64,000 nt of DNA, from assembly GCF_001039005.1 (NCBI RefSeq), contig NZ_LDWR01000013.1, forward strand, positions 62,001 to 126,000. The letters run 5' to 3'. This DNA is from Burkholderia cepacia (GTDB lineage: Bacteria; Pseudomonadota; Gammaproteobacteria; Burkholderiales; Burkholderiaceae). The position numbers and the translations under genes are program-made. Positions 39,178-48,025 of the stretch are shown piece by piece. The stretch's first letter is position 1. Each line of letters begins with the position of its first letter. A model generated the notes under the pieces. That model did not search any database, was not told the origin of the DNA, and saw only the letters and a program-made list of their open reading frames with translations.

Positions 39178-40265
39178 ACTGCGCTGCCCTCCGTCACGGC
39201 TTCGGTTTCATCGTGGTGGACATGACGCGCCTCGGATGCCAGCAACGTCGCCTTGCGGCGCACGCCCCAACGATACCCGGAGAGCGCGCCGCCCTTTTGC
39301 ACGACGCGGTGGCACGGGATCGCGAGCGCGACCGGGTTCGACGCGCACGCGGATGCGACGGCCCGCACCGCGCGCGGCGAGCCGAGCGCCTCGGCGATCT
39401 CCGAGTAGCTGCGCGTTTCGCCGTACGGAATATGCGTCAGCGCTTCCCACACGCGCTGCTGGAAGGCGGTCGGCGCGATGTCGAGCGGCAGGTCGAACGC
39501 GTGCCGCGTGCCGTCCAGGTACGCGCGGATCTGCGTGATGAACGGGGCGAGCCGCGCGGGCGCTTCAACCAGTTCGGCACGGGCGAACGCGTCGTTCAGC
39601 TCGCCGACGAGCGCGGCCGGCTCGTCACCGAACGCGATCCGGCAGATGCCCTGTTCGGTCGCGGCGACGAGCACCGTGCCGAGCGACGTCGCCGCGGTCG
39701 CATAGTCGATCCGCAGGCCGGCGCCCTGGCGGCGGAACGCGGACGGCGCCATCCCGAGCTCGCGCGGCACCGACGCATAGAGCCGCGACGGCGAATTGAA
39801 GCCCGCGTCGACGGCCGCCTGCGTGACCGGCTGCCCGCTTTGCAGCGCCTGCCGCAGCGCGGCACCGCGCTGCGCGGCCTGGTACTGGCGCGGCGACACG
39901 CCGACCACGCGCTTGAAGAGCCGTTGAAGGTGGAACGGGCTCACGTGCACGGCATCGCTCAGTTGCTGGAGCGTGAGCCGCTCGGCGTGCGCGTCGAGCA
40001 CCGCGCATGCGCGGTTGACGATCTCGAGCTCGCGCGGCAGCCCTTCCGGCTGGCAACGCTTGCAGGGCCGGAAGCCGGCTGCACGCGCGGCGGCCGGATC
40101 GGTGAAGTAGGACACATGCTCGCGGCGCGGCAACCGCGACGCGCAGGTCGGGCGGCAGAACACGCCGGTCGTGCGCACGGCATAGAAGAACGCGCCGTCC
40201 GCATGCGGATCGCGAGTGGTCACGGCGCCCCAGCGGGCATCGTCGGTCGGATAGGCGGTTTTCAT
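39174..40265 (-). CDS. ada: Ada: methylphosphotriester and O6-methylguanine-DNA methyltransferase, regulator
   Basis: The 363-residue product is a full-length Ada. The N-terminal zinc/methyl-acceptor domain has FCRPTCASRLPRRE and PCKRCQPEG. An AraC-type helix-turn-helix follows (LQQLSDAVHVSPFHLQRLFK). The C-terminal methyltransferase domain has the active Cys in NPVALAIPCHRVVQKGGALS. Methylation of the N-terminal Cys converts Ada to an activator of ada-alkA. It is the first gene of that operon. Confidence 0.96.
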   Translation of the reverse strand: MKTAYPTDDARWGAVTTRDPHADGAFFYAVRTTGVFCRPTCASRLPRREHVSYFTDPAAARAAGFRPCKRCQPEGLPRELEIVNRACAVLDAHAERLTLQQLSDAVHVSPFHLQRLFKRVVGVSPRQYQAAQRGAALRQALQSGQPVTQAAVDAGFNSPSRLYASVPRELGMAPSAFRRQGAGLRIDYATAATSLGTVLVAATEQGICRIAFGDEPAALVGELNDAFARAELVEAPARLAPFITQIRAYLDGTRHAFDLPLDIAPTAFQQRVWEALTHIPYGETRSYSEIAEALGSPRAVRAVASACASNPVALAIPCHRVVQKGGALSGYRWGVRRKATLLASEARHVHHDETEAVTEGSAV

Positions 40266-40532
40266 CTGAACCTCGCACTCTTTATGTAGTGTAGATGGTG
40301 CCTACTCTAGACATCGGCACGTGCCGTCGCGCCCTGAATCTTGCTCTCTGATTCGAGCCGGCGAACCGGGGACACATCATTCAAGCATAAATCCGACAAA
40401 ACGCCTGCGCCGGCCGTTCCGGCGCGGTTTTCGTCATCGTCCCGTCACCATTTTGCTGCAGTGCGGATGCGACAAATCGCCGTCCTGACGTTTTTTTGCA
40501 TTCGGAATATTGCGTCGCACCATCGCCGTGTG

Positions 40533-40611
40533 TATAGTTGGAACTGTCTCCTCCATGTCTCCTCCTGATATGGATTAAGCCCGTTCCGCTCCGCGTGAAC
40601 GGGCTTTTTTT
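40533..40611 (+). ncRNA. Candidate small RNA with duplicated CTCCTCC motif
   Basis: A near-consensus promoter, TTGCGT (40510-40515), 17 bases, TATAGT (40533-40538), is followed about 7 bases later by a tandem repeat TGTCTCCTCC at 40545-40554 and 40556-40565. An intrinsic terminator comes next. The predicted transcript of about 65 bases has no start codon with a ribosome binding site. CUCCUCC is complementary to Shine-Dalgarno sequences, so the RNA may sequester or imitate them. The family is not one I can name; the role is inference. Confidence 0.6.
40577..40611 (+). terminator. Intrinsic terminator of the candidate small RNA
   Basis: A 10-bp perfect stem AAGCCCGTTC (40577-40586) / GAACGGGCTT (40597-40606) is followed by a run ending TTTTT. 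No protein gene reads into it from the left on the plus strand, so it needs a transcript of its own. Confidence 0.88.
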
Positions 40612-40700
40612 CGTCTGTCGATTGTGCCGCGTTCCGGCGGGCGGCGCAGGCGCGATGCGTCTACACTCGATGCTCGACGACTGCGAAGGAGTGCCCGCCC

Positions 40701-41114
40701 ATGAAGCCCACCATCCGCGCGATCGATCACATCGTGCTGCGCGTGACCGACATGGCGGCGATGACGCGCTTTTACTGTGACGCCGTCGGCTGCCATGTGG
40801 AGAAGGAACAGCCCGATCTGGGCCTCGTGCAGCTGCGCGCCGGCGATGCGCTGATCGACCTGATATCGGTCGGCGGCCCGATCGACCGTCCCGACAGCGG
40901 GCCGCCCGGCACCGGACGCAACCTCGATCACCTGTGCCTGCGCGTCGAGCCGTTCGATCCCGACGCGCTGACCGCGCATTTCGCCGCGCATGGCGCGCGG
41001 CCGGAAGCCCCTGCGGAGCGCTACGGCGCCGGCGGCTACGGGCCGTCGATCTACCTGTTCGATCCCGAAGGCAACATGCTCGAATTCAAGGGGCCGCCGG
41101 CCGCGATCGGTTGA
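40701..41114 (+). CDS. VOC-family (glyoxalase-like) protein
   Basis: The 137-residue product is a single vicinal-oxygen-chelate domain: IDHIVLRVTDMAAMTRFYCD in the first half and LDHLCLRVEPFD then GPSIYLFDPEGNMLEFKGP in the second. Metal ligands His (first strand), His of LDHLC and Glu of LEFKG can be picked out. The family includes glyoxalases, dioxygenases and resistance proteins; the substrate is unknown. A purine-rich site (GAAGGAG) precedes the ATG. Confidence 0.88.
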   Translation: MKPTIRAIDHIVLRVTDMAAMTRFYCDAVGCHVEKEQPDLGLVQLRAGDALIDLISVGGPIDRPDSGPPGTGRNLDHLCLRVEPFDPDALTAHFAAHGARPEAPAERYGAGGYGPSIYLFDPEGNMLEFKGPPAAIG

Positions 41115-41135
41115 GCGCGGCCGGTGCGCGGGCCG

Positions 41136-41690
41136 TCACGCGCCCGCGCGCGCCTTCAGGACCGACCATTCGACCGCGATCGGGTCGTGATCGGCGCTCG
41201 AGATCCACGCCGCGCCGTCCTGCACCGTGCACTGCAGGCGCATCGTGCGTTCCGCGAGCTGCCCGAGCGCGGCCGCGACGCCATCGGCGAGCGACAGCAC
41301 CTGCACGTTGCGCAGCCGCTCGACCTTGCTGCGCACGCCCTGCCACCAGATATCCGACGTCTTGCCGCCGTACGCGATCACCGTGACCTGTCCGGCACGG
41401 CCGGCCGCCTTCGAGATGCGCCGCTCGTCGGGCTGGCCGGCCTCGATCCAGACGTCGATCGCGCCCGTCAGGTCCTTCTGCCACAGATCGGGCTCGTCGA
41501 CGTCCGACAGCCCCTTGCAGAATTCGAGCCGCTCGTTCGCGAACAGCGCGAATGCGACGATCCGCACCATCATCCGGTCGTCGGTTTCCGACGGATGGCG
41601 CGCCACCGTGAGCGCGTGGTCGGCGTAGTAATGCCGATCCATGTCGGCAATTTGCAGTTCGGCTTTGTAGATCGTGGATTTCAGCGCCAT
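41136..41690 (-). CDS. yaeQ: YaeQ family protein
   Basis: The 184-residue product matches YaeQ: STIYKAELQIADMDRHYYAD, ALTVARHPSETDDRMMVRIV and DLTGAIDVWIEAGQPDERR. YaeQ has a PD-(D/E)XK-like fold; its biochemical role is unsettled. I start it at MALKSTIYK, with 100 codons of upstream open frame rejected. It is convergent with the VOC gene. Confidence 0.9.
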   Translation of the reverse strand: MALKSTIYKAELQIADMDRHYYADHALTVARHPSETDDRMMVRIVAFALFANERLEFCKGLSDVDEPDLWQKDLTGAIDVWIEAGQPDERRISKAAGRAGQVTVIAYGGKTSDIWWQGVRSKVERLRNVQVLSLADGVAAALGQLAERTMRLQCTVQDGAAWISSADHDPIAVEWSVLKARAGA

Positions 41691-41869
41691 GCGGATGCGG
41701 CCCGGGCGGGCATTCGGTTCGGTCGGGCCGTGATGATACCGAATGCGCGCCGCCCGGCGCGTGTCATGTGCACTCCACAGCGCAACGGCCCGGCATGCGC
41801 CGGGCCGTGTTCGGTTCGCGCCGCCGGCCAATCGGGCCGGTGCGCTCGCGCGTCGTGCGACTGCGCGGG

Positions 41870-42217
41870 TTATTGCTTGACGAAGCGCGAATCGGTCCAG
41901 AGACCCTGCTGGTCGCTGTTGTCGGCGCTGACGAACTGCACGTCGCCCTGCTCGACCGACACCACGCGGAAACGCTGGCCTTCCGGTACCGACAGGCAAC
42001 GGAAGTCGTCGAAGTACTGCTGCTTCGCCTGCGATTTGCCGTCACGCTCGTGGCTCAGTACGGAGTCCAGATTGTCTTTCGACAGGCAGCCCCATGCGTT
42101 CTTCGTCAGCTGGATTTCCTGCGTCGGCTTGACGGCCGAATCGCCGCCGGCCTGGGCGATCGACACCACGCAAAATGCACCGACGAGGGCAACGAGGACA
42201 CCGGTTCGTTTCATCAT
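41870..42217 (-). CDS. Small exported protein of unknown function
   Basis: The 115-residue product has a signal peptide (MMKRTGVLVALVGAFCVVSI, ending AQA-GG). The mature part is about 92 residues with two cysteines (WGCLSKDN and DFRCLSVPEG) that could form a disulfide. I do not recognise the family. A hairpin ACGGCCCGGC / GCCGGGCCGT at 41785-41808 downstream may be its terminator but lacks a T-run. AGACAGAACATG supplies a weak ribosome binding site. Confidence 0.72.
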   Translation of the reverse strand: MMKRTGVLVALVGAFCVVSIAQAGGDSAVKPTQEIQLTKNAWGCLSKDNLDSVLSHERDGKSQAKQQYFDDFRCLSVPEGQRFRVVSVEQGDVQFVSADNSDQQGLWTDSRFVKQ

Positions 42218-42719
42218 GTTCTGTCTCCAGGCTTGCGGGCACCAGGCTTGGGTTAGCTATGTGTTTAAAGATGATCGTGAACCCGCGTTTTTCACTTTAG
42301 AAGACCGGCGAGCGATAGCAAGCACATTTGTTGTGCGATCGCAATAGCGGCGGATTGTCGCACCCCGCGCGCAGCCCGATTTTCGTGCGATGCGCGCACG
42401 CGGCGAGGTGTGCCGCGCGGCGGACCGGCCCGTGACACCGGGCCGAAAGCGTTATCCGGCAAGGTTTTCAGAAAAATTACAATGCGGCGATTGAACGGTT
42501 TGGATAATCCATTTCGCCATCCCGATCATTTTGATGCGTTGCACCTAAAGTCATCCGAAACGATCTGACTTTACCGCAACGCGGCATCGCATTTACCTGA
42601 TACAAGAAAAATGCCAGGTATAAGCGCGTGCGTATTTATCCGTATTTCCCCGCATGCCTCCGGCGCCCGCGGAGGCCCCGCCGCGGGTGTCTTTCGTCAG
42701 TGTCTTGACCCGGCTTTAT
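42218..42719. other. Gene-free region between the small exported protein and speG
   Basis: About 500 bases with no supported gene. The part from roughly 42,460 to 42,640 is noticeably richer in A and T than its surroundings. Short open frames occur but have no ribosome binding site or recognisable product. Confidence 0.4.
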
Positions 42720-43262
42720 TCAGGCCGATTGCTGGCGCTCGAAATAATCGCGCTGAAAAATGCACATGCGATAAGCGTTGTGATACGCGCCGTTTCCGAA
42801 AAATTCTTCCTTCAATTCGGCCTCGTGCTGGAATCCGCATTTTTCGTACACGTGAATCGCCGCCGCATTCGACGTATCGACGATCAGGTACAGCTTGCGC
42901 ATGTTCAGCACCTTGAATGCGTACTCGATCGCAAGGCGCGTCGCCTGGCCCGCATAACCGCGCCCCTGGCATTGCGGCGCGATGATGATCTGGAACTCGC
43001 CGCGGCGATGGATGTAGTCGAGCTCGATCAACTCGACGAGGCCGACCAGTTCGCCTTGCGAATCGACCGTGACGAACCGGCGCTCGCGCTGGTCGTGCAC
43101 GTGACGGTCGTACAGTTGTGACAGTTCCGAGAAGGTTTCGTACGGCTCCTCGAACCAGTAGCGCATGATCTTCGCGTCGTTGTTCAGTTCGTGGACGAAG
43201 CGCAGGTCCTGGCGCTCCAGCGGTCGTAGCGCAAGCGTGTTGGTATCGTTCTGGAGTTGCAT
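42720..43262 (-). CDS. speG: Spermidine N1-acetyltransferase
   Basis: SpeG acetylates spermidine and spermine with acetyl-CoA, limiting polyamine toxicity. The 180-residue GNAT product contains [40 protein letters not shown] and the acetyl-CoA-binding region [20 protein letters not shown], which are typical of SpeG. Start is ATG 43262; the open frame extends far upstream without similarity. It stands alone on the minus strand. Confidence 0.9.
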   Translation of the reverse strand: MQLQNDTNTLALRPLERQDLRFVHELNNDAKIMRYWFEEPYETFSELSQLYDRHVHDQRERRFVTVDSQGELVGLVELIELDYIHRRGEFQIIIAPQCQGRGYAGQATRLAIEYAFKVLNMRKLYLIVDTSNAAAIHVYEKCGFQHEAELKEEFFGNGAYHNAYRMCIFQRDYFERQQSA

Positions 43263-43412
43263 GTTCAGTCCTTTTTGAGGCCGGCGCACGTGCGAAACGC
43301 CCGCGCGGCGCGGCCGCGTTCGGGCCCGTTTCGCACTGTAAGAAATTGAACGCGGGCGAAGTTCAGAGCCTAGAATGGGAGCTAGGGTTCCTGCCACCGC
43401 AGGGAGGCTATC

Positions 43413-43583
43413 GTGATCGAGCAAGTCATACTCGGTATTTTTCTCGTCCTGCCGCTCGTGATCGTGGCGGCGCTGTTCTCCGACGAACTTTGGCAGGAGC
43501 ATCGGCGTCAGCATCCACGCGACGAAAACGCACCCCATATCGACTGGAAGCACCCGTGGCGCCGCGTGCGACGCGAGCATTGA
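43413..43583 (+). CDS. Small single-span membrane protein
   Basis: A 56-residue frame starts at GTG 43413 with GGGAGG 5 bases upstream. The product has one N-terminal hydrophobic segment ([18 protein letters not shown], about residues 5-22) and a charged His/Arg/Trp-rich tail ([13 protein letters not shown]). No family is recognised. Divergent from speG. The good ribosome binding site and membrane segment support a real gene, but it is short. Confidence 0.55.
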   Translation: MIEQVILGIFLVLPLVIVAALFSDELWQEHRRQHPRDENAPHIDWKHPWRRVRREH

Positions 43584-43698
43584 GTCGATCGCCGTCCCTC
43601 CGCAGTGCGTGCCGGCCGGGCCGCCCCGAGCCGGGTAACACGTGGCGCGCCCCGATTCCGCTTCGATCCGATTCCCGCTCAACCCGCGAGACGCCGCC

Positions 43699-43947
43699 GT
43701 GAACGACCAGCCCGCTCCCCCGCCGCACGATATCCCTCACGAAACGATCGATCTGCAGATCGCCGACGTGCTCGCGGCCGTCCGCTACCCGGCGAACAAG
43801 GATGCGCTCGTCGATGCCGCGCGCGACGCCGGCGCCAGCAACGAAGTGCTGTCGATGCTCGACGGCCTCCCCGAACAGGACTACGCGGACGTCGACGCCG
43901 TCACGCACTGGGTCGCCGGCAACTTCGGCCCGGGGCTCGGCATTTGA
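43699..43947 (+). CDS. DUF2795 protein
   Basis: The product (82 residues from GTG 43699, or 101 from GTG 43642) has the DUF2795 pattern: [21 protein letters not shown] followed by [20 protein letters not shown]. The family consists of small helical proteins of unknown function, common in Burkholderia. The shorter start is chosen because family similarity begins just after it. Confidence 0.72.
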   Translation: MNDQPAPPPHDIPHETIDLQIADVLAAVRYPANKDALVDAARDAGASNEVLSMLDGLPEQDYADVDAVTHWVAGNFGPGLGI

Positions 43948-44061
43948 GCGCGCGCCAATAACGCGATAGGATCGGGCCGCACCGGTCGCGCCGCGGCCGG
44001 ATGCGTGCCGTGCCGCCCGGCGCAAGACCGGGCGTTTCCGCACGCGTGTCCGGGGGACTCC

Positions 44062-45420
44062 ATGGAAGGCATCCTGATCCAGCACACGACGCGCCGTCAG
44101 CTCTGGTTCGGCGCGTTGACGGCGCTCGTCATCCTGCTTGCGCTCGGAATCGCCGCGCCGCACGCGAACGTCACGCTGCCGGCCGTCGAGCCGTTCATGC
44201 CGATGTGCGCGCTCACCGTGTTCACGACCGCGAGCATCGCGGCGTTCTTCCTCGGCGCGCAGTTCACCGTCACGCGCCAGCCCGTGCTCGGTGCGCTCGG
44301 CGGCGCCTACGCGTTCACCGCGCTCGCCGTCGCGCTGCAGCTGCTCACCTTTCCGGGCGTGTTCGCGCCGCAAGGCCTGCTCGGCGCGCGCCCGCAAAGC
44401 GCCGCCTGGATGTGGGTCTTCTGGCATGCGGGTTTCCCGTGCTTCGTGATGGCCGCGCTGCTCGCGCGCGAGCGGCTGACGCGCGCACCGGTCGGTGACA
44501 GGCAGACGCGCCGGTGGGCGGTCGCGCTCGTCGGCGGGCCGGCCGTCGCGGCCGCGCTGCTGTGCGCGTTCGCGCTGAACGTGTCGCTGCCGCCCGCGTT
44601 CCATCCGCCCGGCGACGCGGCCTTGCTGCCCGTCAACGGCATCGCGCTCTTCGTGTGGATCCTCAATGCGCTTGCGCTCGTTGCCGTGCTGGCCACCGGC
44701 CGGCTGCGCACGACGCTCGACCTGTGGCTCGCGATCGCGGTGCTCGCGTGCCTCACCGACACGACGCTGAACCTGCTGGCCACGAACCGCTACACGGTCG
44801 GCTGGTATCTCGCGCGCGTGTTCAGCATGTTCACGCCCGGTGTGCTCGTGTGCGTGCTCGCCTGGGAAGTGACGATGCTGTACCAGCAGCTGTTCGAGGC
44901 GCACGCGACGCTGGTTCGTTCTTCCGCGCGCGACGGCCTGACCGGCGCGTACAACCGCAGCCACTTCAACGATCATTTCCACACGCTGTTCCTGCAGGCG
45001 CGACGGCAAAGCGAACCGCTGTCGCTGCTGATGGTCGACGTCGACCTCTTCAAGGCCTACAACGACGCGTTCGGTCACGTGAAGGGCGATGCGTGCCTGA
45101 TCGCGGTCGCGAATGCGCTGGCCGGCGCGGTGAGGCGGCCCGCGGATATCGTCGCGCGTTACGGCGGCGAGGAGTTCGCGATCGTGCTGCCGAACACGGG
45201 CGCGCGCGGTGCGCGGGTGGTTGCCGAAGAGGCGCGCGAAGCCGTGTTGCGGCTCGATCTCGCGATGCCTGCTGCGCCGGCGGGGCGCGTGAGCGTCAGC
45301 GTCGGCTGTGCGACCGTATCGGCCGACGACTTATCGACACCCGATGCGTTGATCGAAGCCGCCGATGCCGCGCTGTATCGTGCGAAGGATGCGGGGCGAA
45401 ACAGGGTCGTCGTCGCCTGA
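44062..45420 (+). CDS. Membrane diguanylate cyclase (MASE-type sensor, GGDEF domain)
   Basis: The 452-residue product has an N-terminal block of about seven membrane segments (about residues 15-260), like the MASE4 sensor, and a C-terminal GGDEF domain with DGLTGAYNRSHFNDHF, MVDVDLFKAYNDAFGHVKGD and the intact active site RYGGEEFAIVLP. An inhibitory-site RxxD (RPAD) stands five residues before GGEEF, so product inhibition by c-di-GMP is expected. The start has GGGGGAC upstream. No EAL domain is present. Confidence 0.92.
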   Translation: MEGILIQHTTRRQLWFGALTALVILLALGIAAPHANVTLPAVEPFMPMCALTVFTTASIAAFFLGAQFTVTRQPVLGALGGAYAFTALAVALQLLTFPGVFAPQGLLGARPQSAAWMWVFWHAGFPCFVMAALLARERLTRAPVGDRQTRRWAVALVGGPAVAAALLCAFALNVSLPPAFHPPGDAALLPVNGIALFVWILNALALVAVLATGRLRTTLDLWLAIAVLACLTDTTLNLLATNRYTVGWYLARVFSMFTPGVLVCVLAWEVTMLYQQLFEAHATLVRSSARDGLTGAYNRSHFNDHFHTLFLQARRQSEPLSLLMVDVDLFKAYNDAFGHVKGDACLIAVANALAGAVRRPADIVARYGGEEFAIVLPNTGARGARVVAEEAREAVLRLDLAMPAAPAGRVSVSVGCATVSADDLSTPDALIEAADAALYRAKDAGRNRVVVA

Positions 45421-45571
45421 AAACGTCTGCTGTTTGGGGCATTTGTTACGGTCATTTTGACCGGAATAATCCGCTGTTACGGATTGCGGAACAGGGATAC
45501 GAACGCTTACAGCCGGTGTTGCAGGCGCTCGCTATGCTGGGTTTCATATTGAACCCACGCAGGTGAACGCC

Positions 45572-45691
45572 ATGAAGAAAACTCTTTTGCTGATTGCCAG
45601 CGTCGCCGTGCTGCTGAGCGGCTGTATCGTGGTGCCTGACGGCGGGTATTACGGTGGTGGCGGGTATTACCATCACCATCATTGGGATTGA
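45572..45691 (+). CDS. Small His/Tyr/Gly-rich lipoprotein
   Basis: This 39-residue product has a lipoprotein signal MKKTLLLIASVAVLLSGC (lipobox LLSGC). The 21-residue mature part is Gly/Tyr-rich and ends YYHHHHWD. The four histidines suggest metal binding, which is inference. CAGGTG precedes the start. It is too short for most gene finders but similar tiny lipoproteins are common in Burkholderia. Confidence 0.7.
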   Translation: MKKTLLLIASVAVLLSGCIVVPDGGYYGGGGYYHHHHWD

Positions 45692-45734
45692 AGCGGGGGA
45701 TGATCCGGATGGGTTTATCCGGATCCTCTCGCCA

Positions 45735-46032
45735 TCAAGCCGGTGTTGTCAGCTCGGCATGCATCAGAAATACCTGCAGCGCAGCGAGCGTTTCGTAGTG
45801 GCGACGCTCGAAGCGCGCATCCTTGTGGGCAATCTTCGATCGGCAATGCCTCGACCATCATCCAGTTGGTCGTCCTCGCCGCCCGAAATTCAAAACGCCC
45901 CCCATACGTCGACACCGCCCCGGTGGACATCAGCTGTACGAGCGTCGTGGCGACACACCAACGCCCATTCCACGATGCGTAGGCCTCGTTCGCGAAACGC
46001 AGATCGCCTTTGATCACTCGCTCACAATTCAA
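45735..46032 (-). pseudogene. Frameshifted remnant of an unrecognised gene
   Basis: On the minus strand one frame reads CERVIKGDLRFANEAYASWN ... TTNWMMVEALP. It then loses sense, while the neighbouring frame continues with IAHKDARFERRHYETLAALQ ... HAELTTPA and a stop at 45735. The switch point is at about 45,838-45,852. There is no ATG at the left of the first part, so the gene is also truncated at its 5' end. I do not recognise the family. Confidence 0.55.
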
Positions 46033-46323
46033 CGAGTACCTGTCACCTCAAGTTTGTGGTTTAGGTGCGGGCTGACGCTCGTCCCAATTGCCCTACCAAG
46101 ACGAACGTCAAAAAGGCGAAACTCCTTTCAGTATCGACAGGCACATCGACGATCCCACGATCCCAGTGCATTTACATGACCAGGGAAATCCAGATTATAT
46201 TTGGTCAAAAAACAATCATCCGGATAAACATTTCGAACTAGTCCGATTGATTTTCGAGACGTGACCACGCTAGCGTAACAGGCATCGCACGTACCGCTCA
46301 ACATCGTCGAAGCCAAAGCAGAA
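46033..46323. other. AT-rich spacer of the 45.7-48.0 kb islet
   Basis: About 290 bases of lower GC than the core. No gene, repeat or RNA can be supported; it joins two broken genes. Confidence 0.4.
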
Positions 46324-47541
46324 ATGCCATCAAATAAAGATAAAATCCCACACTTCACAATAAATAAAATTTTTTGGAAATGGAAACTCCATGACGGAGA
46401 AGATGGATGCAAGATCGTTCCAAACATCGCGCTATCCATGGATAAACCTGCACCATCGCTTCCGACGCAACAAAAACCGAAGGTGACCGAACCCCAACGT
46501 GCCGCCATCGCGCCAAAGCGTGACTCTCTTGACCAAATGGTTGATGATTTGGAAAGGGCCGGCAAGGCTCTCGCACGCTTTCAAGCGTGGCTCAATGCTC
46601 CCGATCCTCAAAAACCCGTCATCGTGAAGCCTAAAAGGGATGATTCCGTACCAGCGTTTGATATCCAAGAGATTCCCGCAGCAATGCGCAAAATATACCT
46701 CCCAAAAATCTGCCGCTCTGATGGAGCGGTGGTTTTCCGGAAAATTAAATTATTCACGCACCTCTTTGGATGAATCATCAGAAATCAATCAAGACGGAAA
46801 CCGTACCCCTCCGACATGTACGACATGTCCACCATTAAATTGGATTGGGTTTTGCGCTTCCCCCGGGCGAAGCAGCAATTCGACCACCTTATTAATGAAG
46901 CGATTCGCTCACAAAAATCCAGAAATCAACTTCACAAACTACTGATCCCGTATAAAGACTGTGCAACGAGACTCTACACCGACGACATATGCGGGAACGA
47001 TCTCCGCAATATTCACCGACGATTTCAATTTCAATACTCAAGAGTGGACAGCACGTTTGGGCAAAAAATTGAAACTCAACTGGATGCACAACTTCGCAAT
47101 AATGGTGTACCTGACGATTTATCTGGGGCGCTGGGTTCCTTCAACATATATGCAGCACTCGGAAGCGTGCGCTTCTCATGGGATGTGGATTCCCACAGAA
47201 CAACAGCCGAGGTGACGGGAATGTGGGTGTATGTGAAAGACAATTATACATTTACCGACAAACCCGGCGAGCGATCTCAATATTTAGGGCATTGGAGTAG
47301 CAACGGGGTCATCGTCGTCCCATATAGTGCAGCCGCTGCATTCTTGAACTCCGAGCATGTCCCATATGTCAAATATGCGGTCGCCAGAGGCAATTCGCTC
47401 ATCAAAGGGAATGTCTACTATCCAGTGGAGAACGTTGACTTTCGACGATGGGCTGAAATACACACCAGAGGCGGTGACTTTATCATCTACTCCGACAAAA
47501 AATATATTCCGATCTCGCCTCCCATAGAAATCCCACTGTGA
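46324..47541 (+). pseudogene. DUF6402-like gene with two compensating frameshifts
   Basis: Three consecutive frames make one continuous protein. Frame A (46324-about 46705) has DGEDGCKIVPNIALSMDKPA and ends AFDIQEIPAAMRK. The next frame (about 46705-46800) gives SAALMERWFSGKLNYSRTS. Frame A resumes as MYDMSTIKLDWVLRFPRAKQ and runs to 47541. One extra A in the A5 run at 46704-46708 and one missing base near 46802 explain both shifts. The intact product would have about 405 residues and resembles DUF6402 proteins as I remember them. It is either a pseudogene or carries two sequencing errors. Confidence 0.6.
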
Positions 47542-47560
47542 AAAAACTCAACAATATATT

Positions 47561-47935
47561 ATGAGTAATTCCTTGAAGATTATTCTTACATCACTTCTCA
47601 TGGCACTGGTTGGTATTTTTTTCTTTAACCCAACACCCCGAGGAGAACAATGTAGAAAATCGACATCTCCGGATGGGACATATATTGCCGATCTGTGTCT
47701 CTTAGCCTGGGTTCCAGGCGGAGATTCTCGATATGTCGGCCGTGTGTACCGCGCGCAAACCGGAAGGTTGTTAGCTCAGCACACATTTAGCACACCTACT
47801 CCCGAAATTTCATGGAATAGCTACGGCGATGTCTATGTGTCCTTTTCAAAAGGAGACGGCGGGGATGACTCTATATACATATCGCTCCCGCCATCGCTCA
47901 TCGATCGGCTTCTAGCAGCACGTCCGCACCTGTAA
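47561..47935 (+). CDS. Small membrane-anchored protein, possible partner of the DUF6402 gene
   Basis: The 124-residue product has an N-terminal hydrophobic segment (about residues 5-22, ILTSLLMALVGIFFF) and a soluble domain with two cysteines (GEQCRKSTSPDG and IADLCLLAWVPGG). No family is recognised. It follows the DUF6402-like gene by 19 bases and is equally AT-rich, so they probably arrived together. A toxin/immunity or secreted-protein/partner relation is possible but unproven. Confidence 0.6.
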   Translation: MSNSLKIILTSLLMALVGIFFFNPTPRGEQCRKSTSPDGTYIADLCLLAWVPGGDSRYVGRVYRAQTGRLLAQHTFSTPTPEISWNSYGDVYVSFSKGDGGDDSIYISLPPSLIDRLLAARPHL

Positions 47936-48025
47936 AACCACAGTGCCAATCTGATCGATGGGTACAGACACATTCTATTTCAGGGCAATGGCCGTGCCAT
48001 TCCCGGCTTGCAGTCCTTTTCGCTT

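Noticed and set aside
46128..46565. 145-codon minus-strand frame in the AT-rich islet
   Set aside because: It is antisense to the DUF6402-like gene and has no start signal or similarity.
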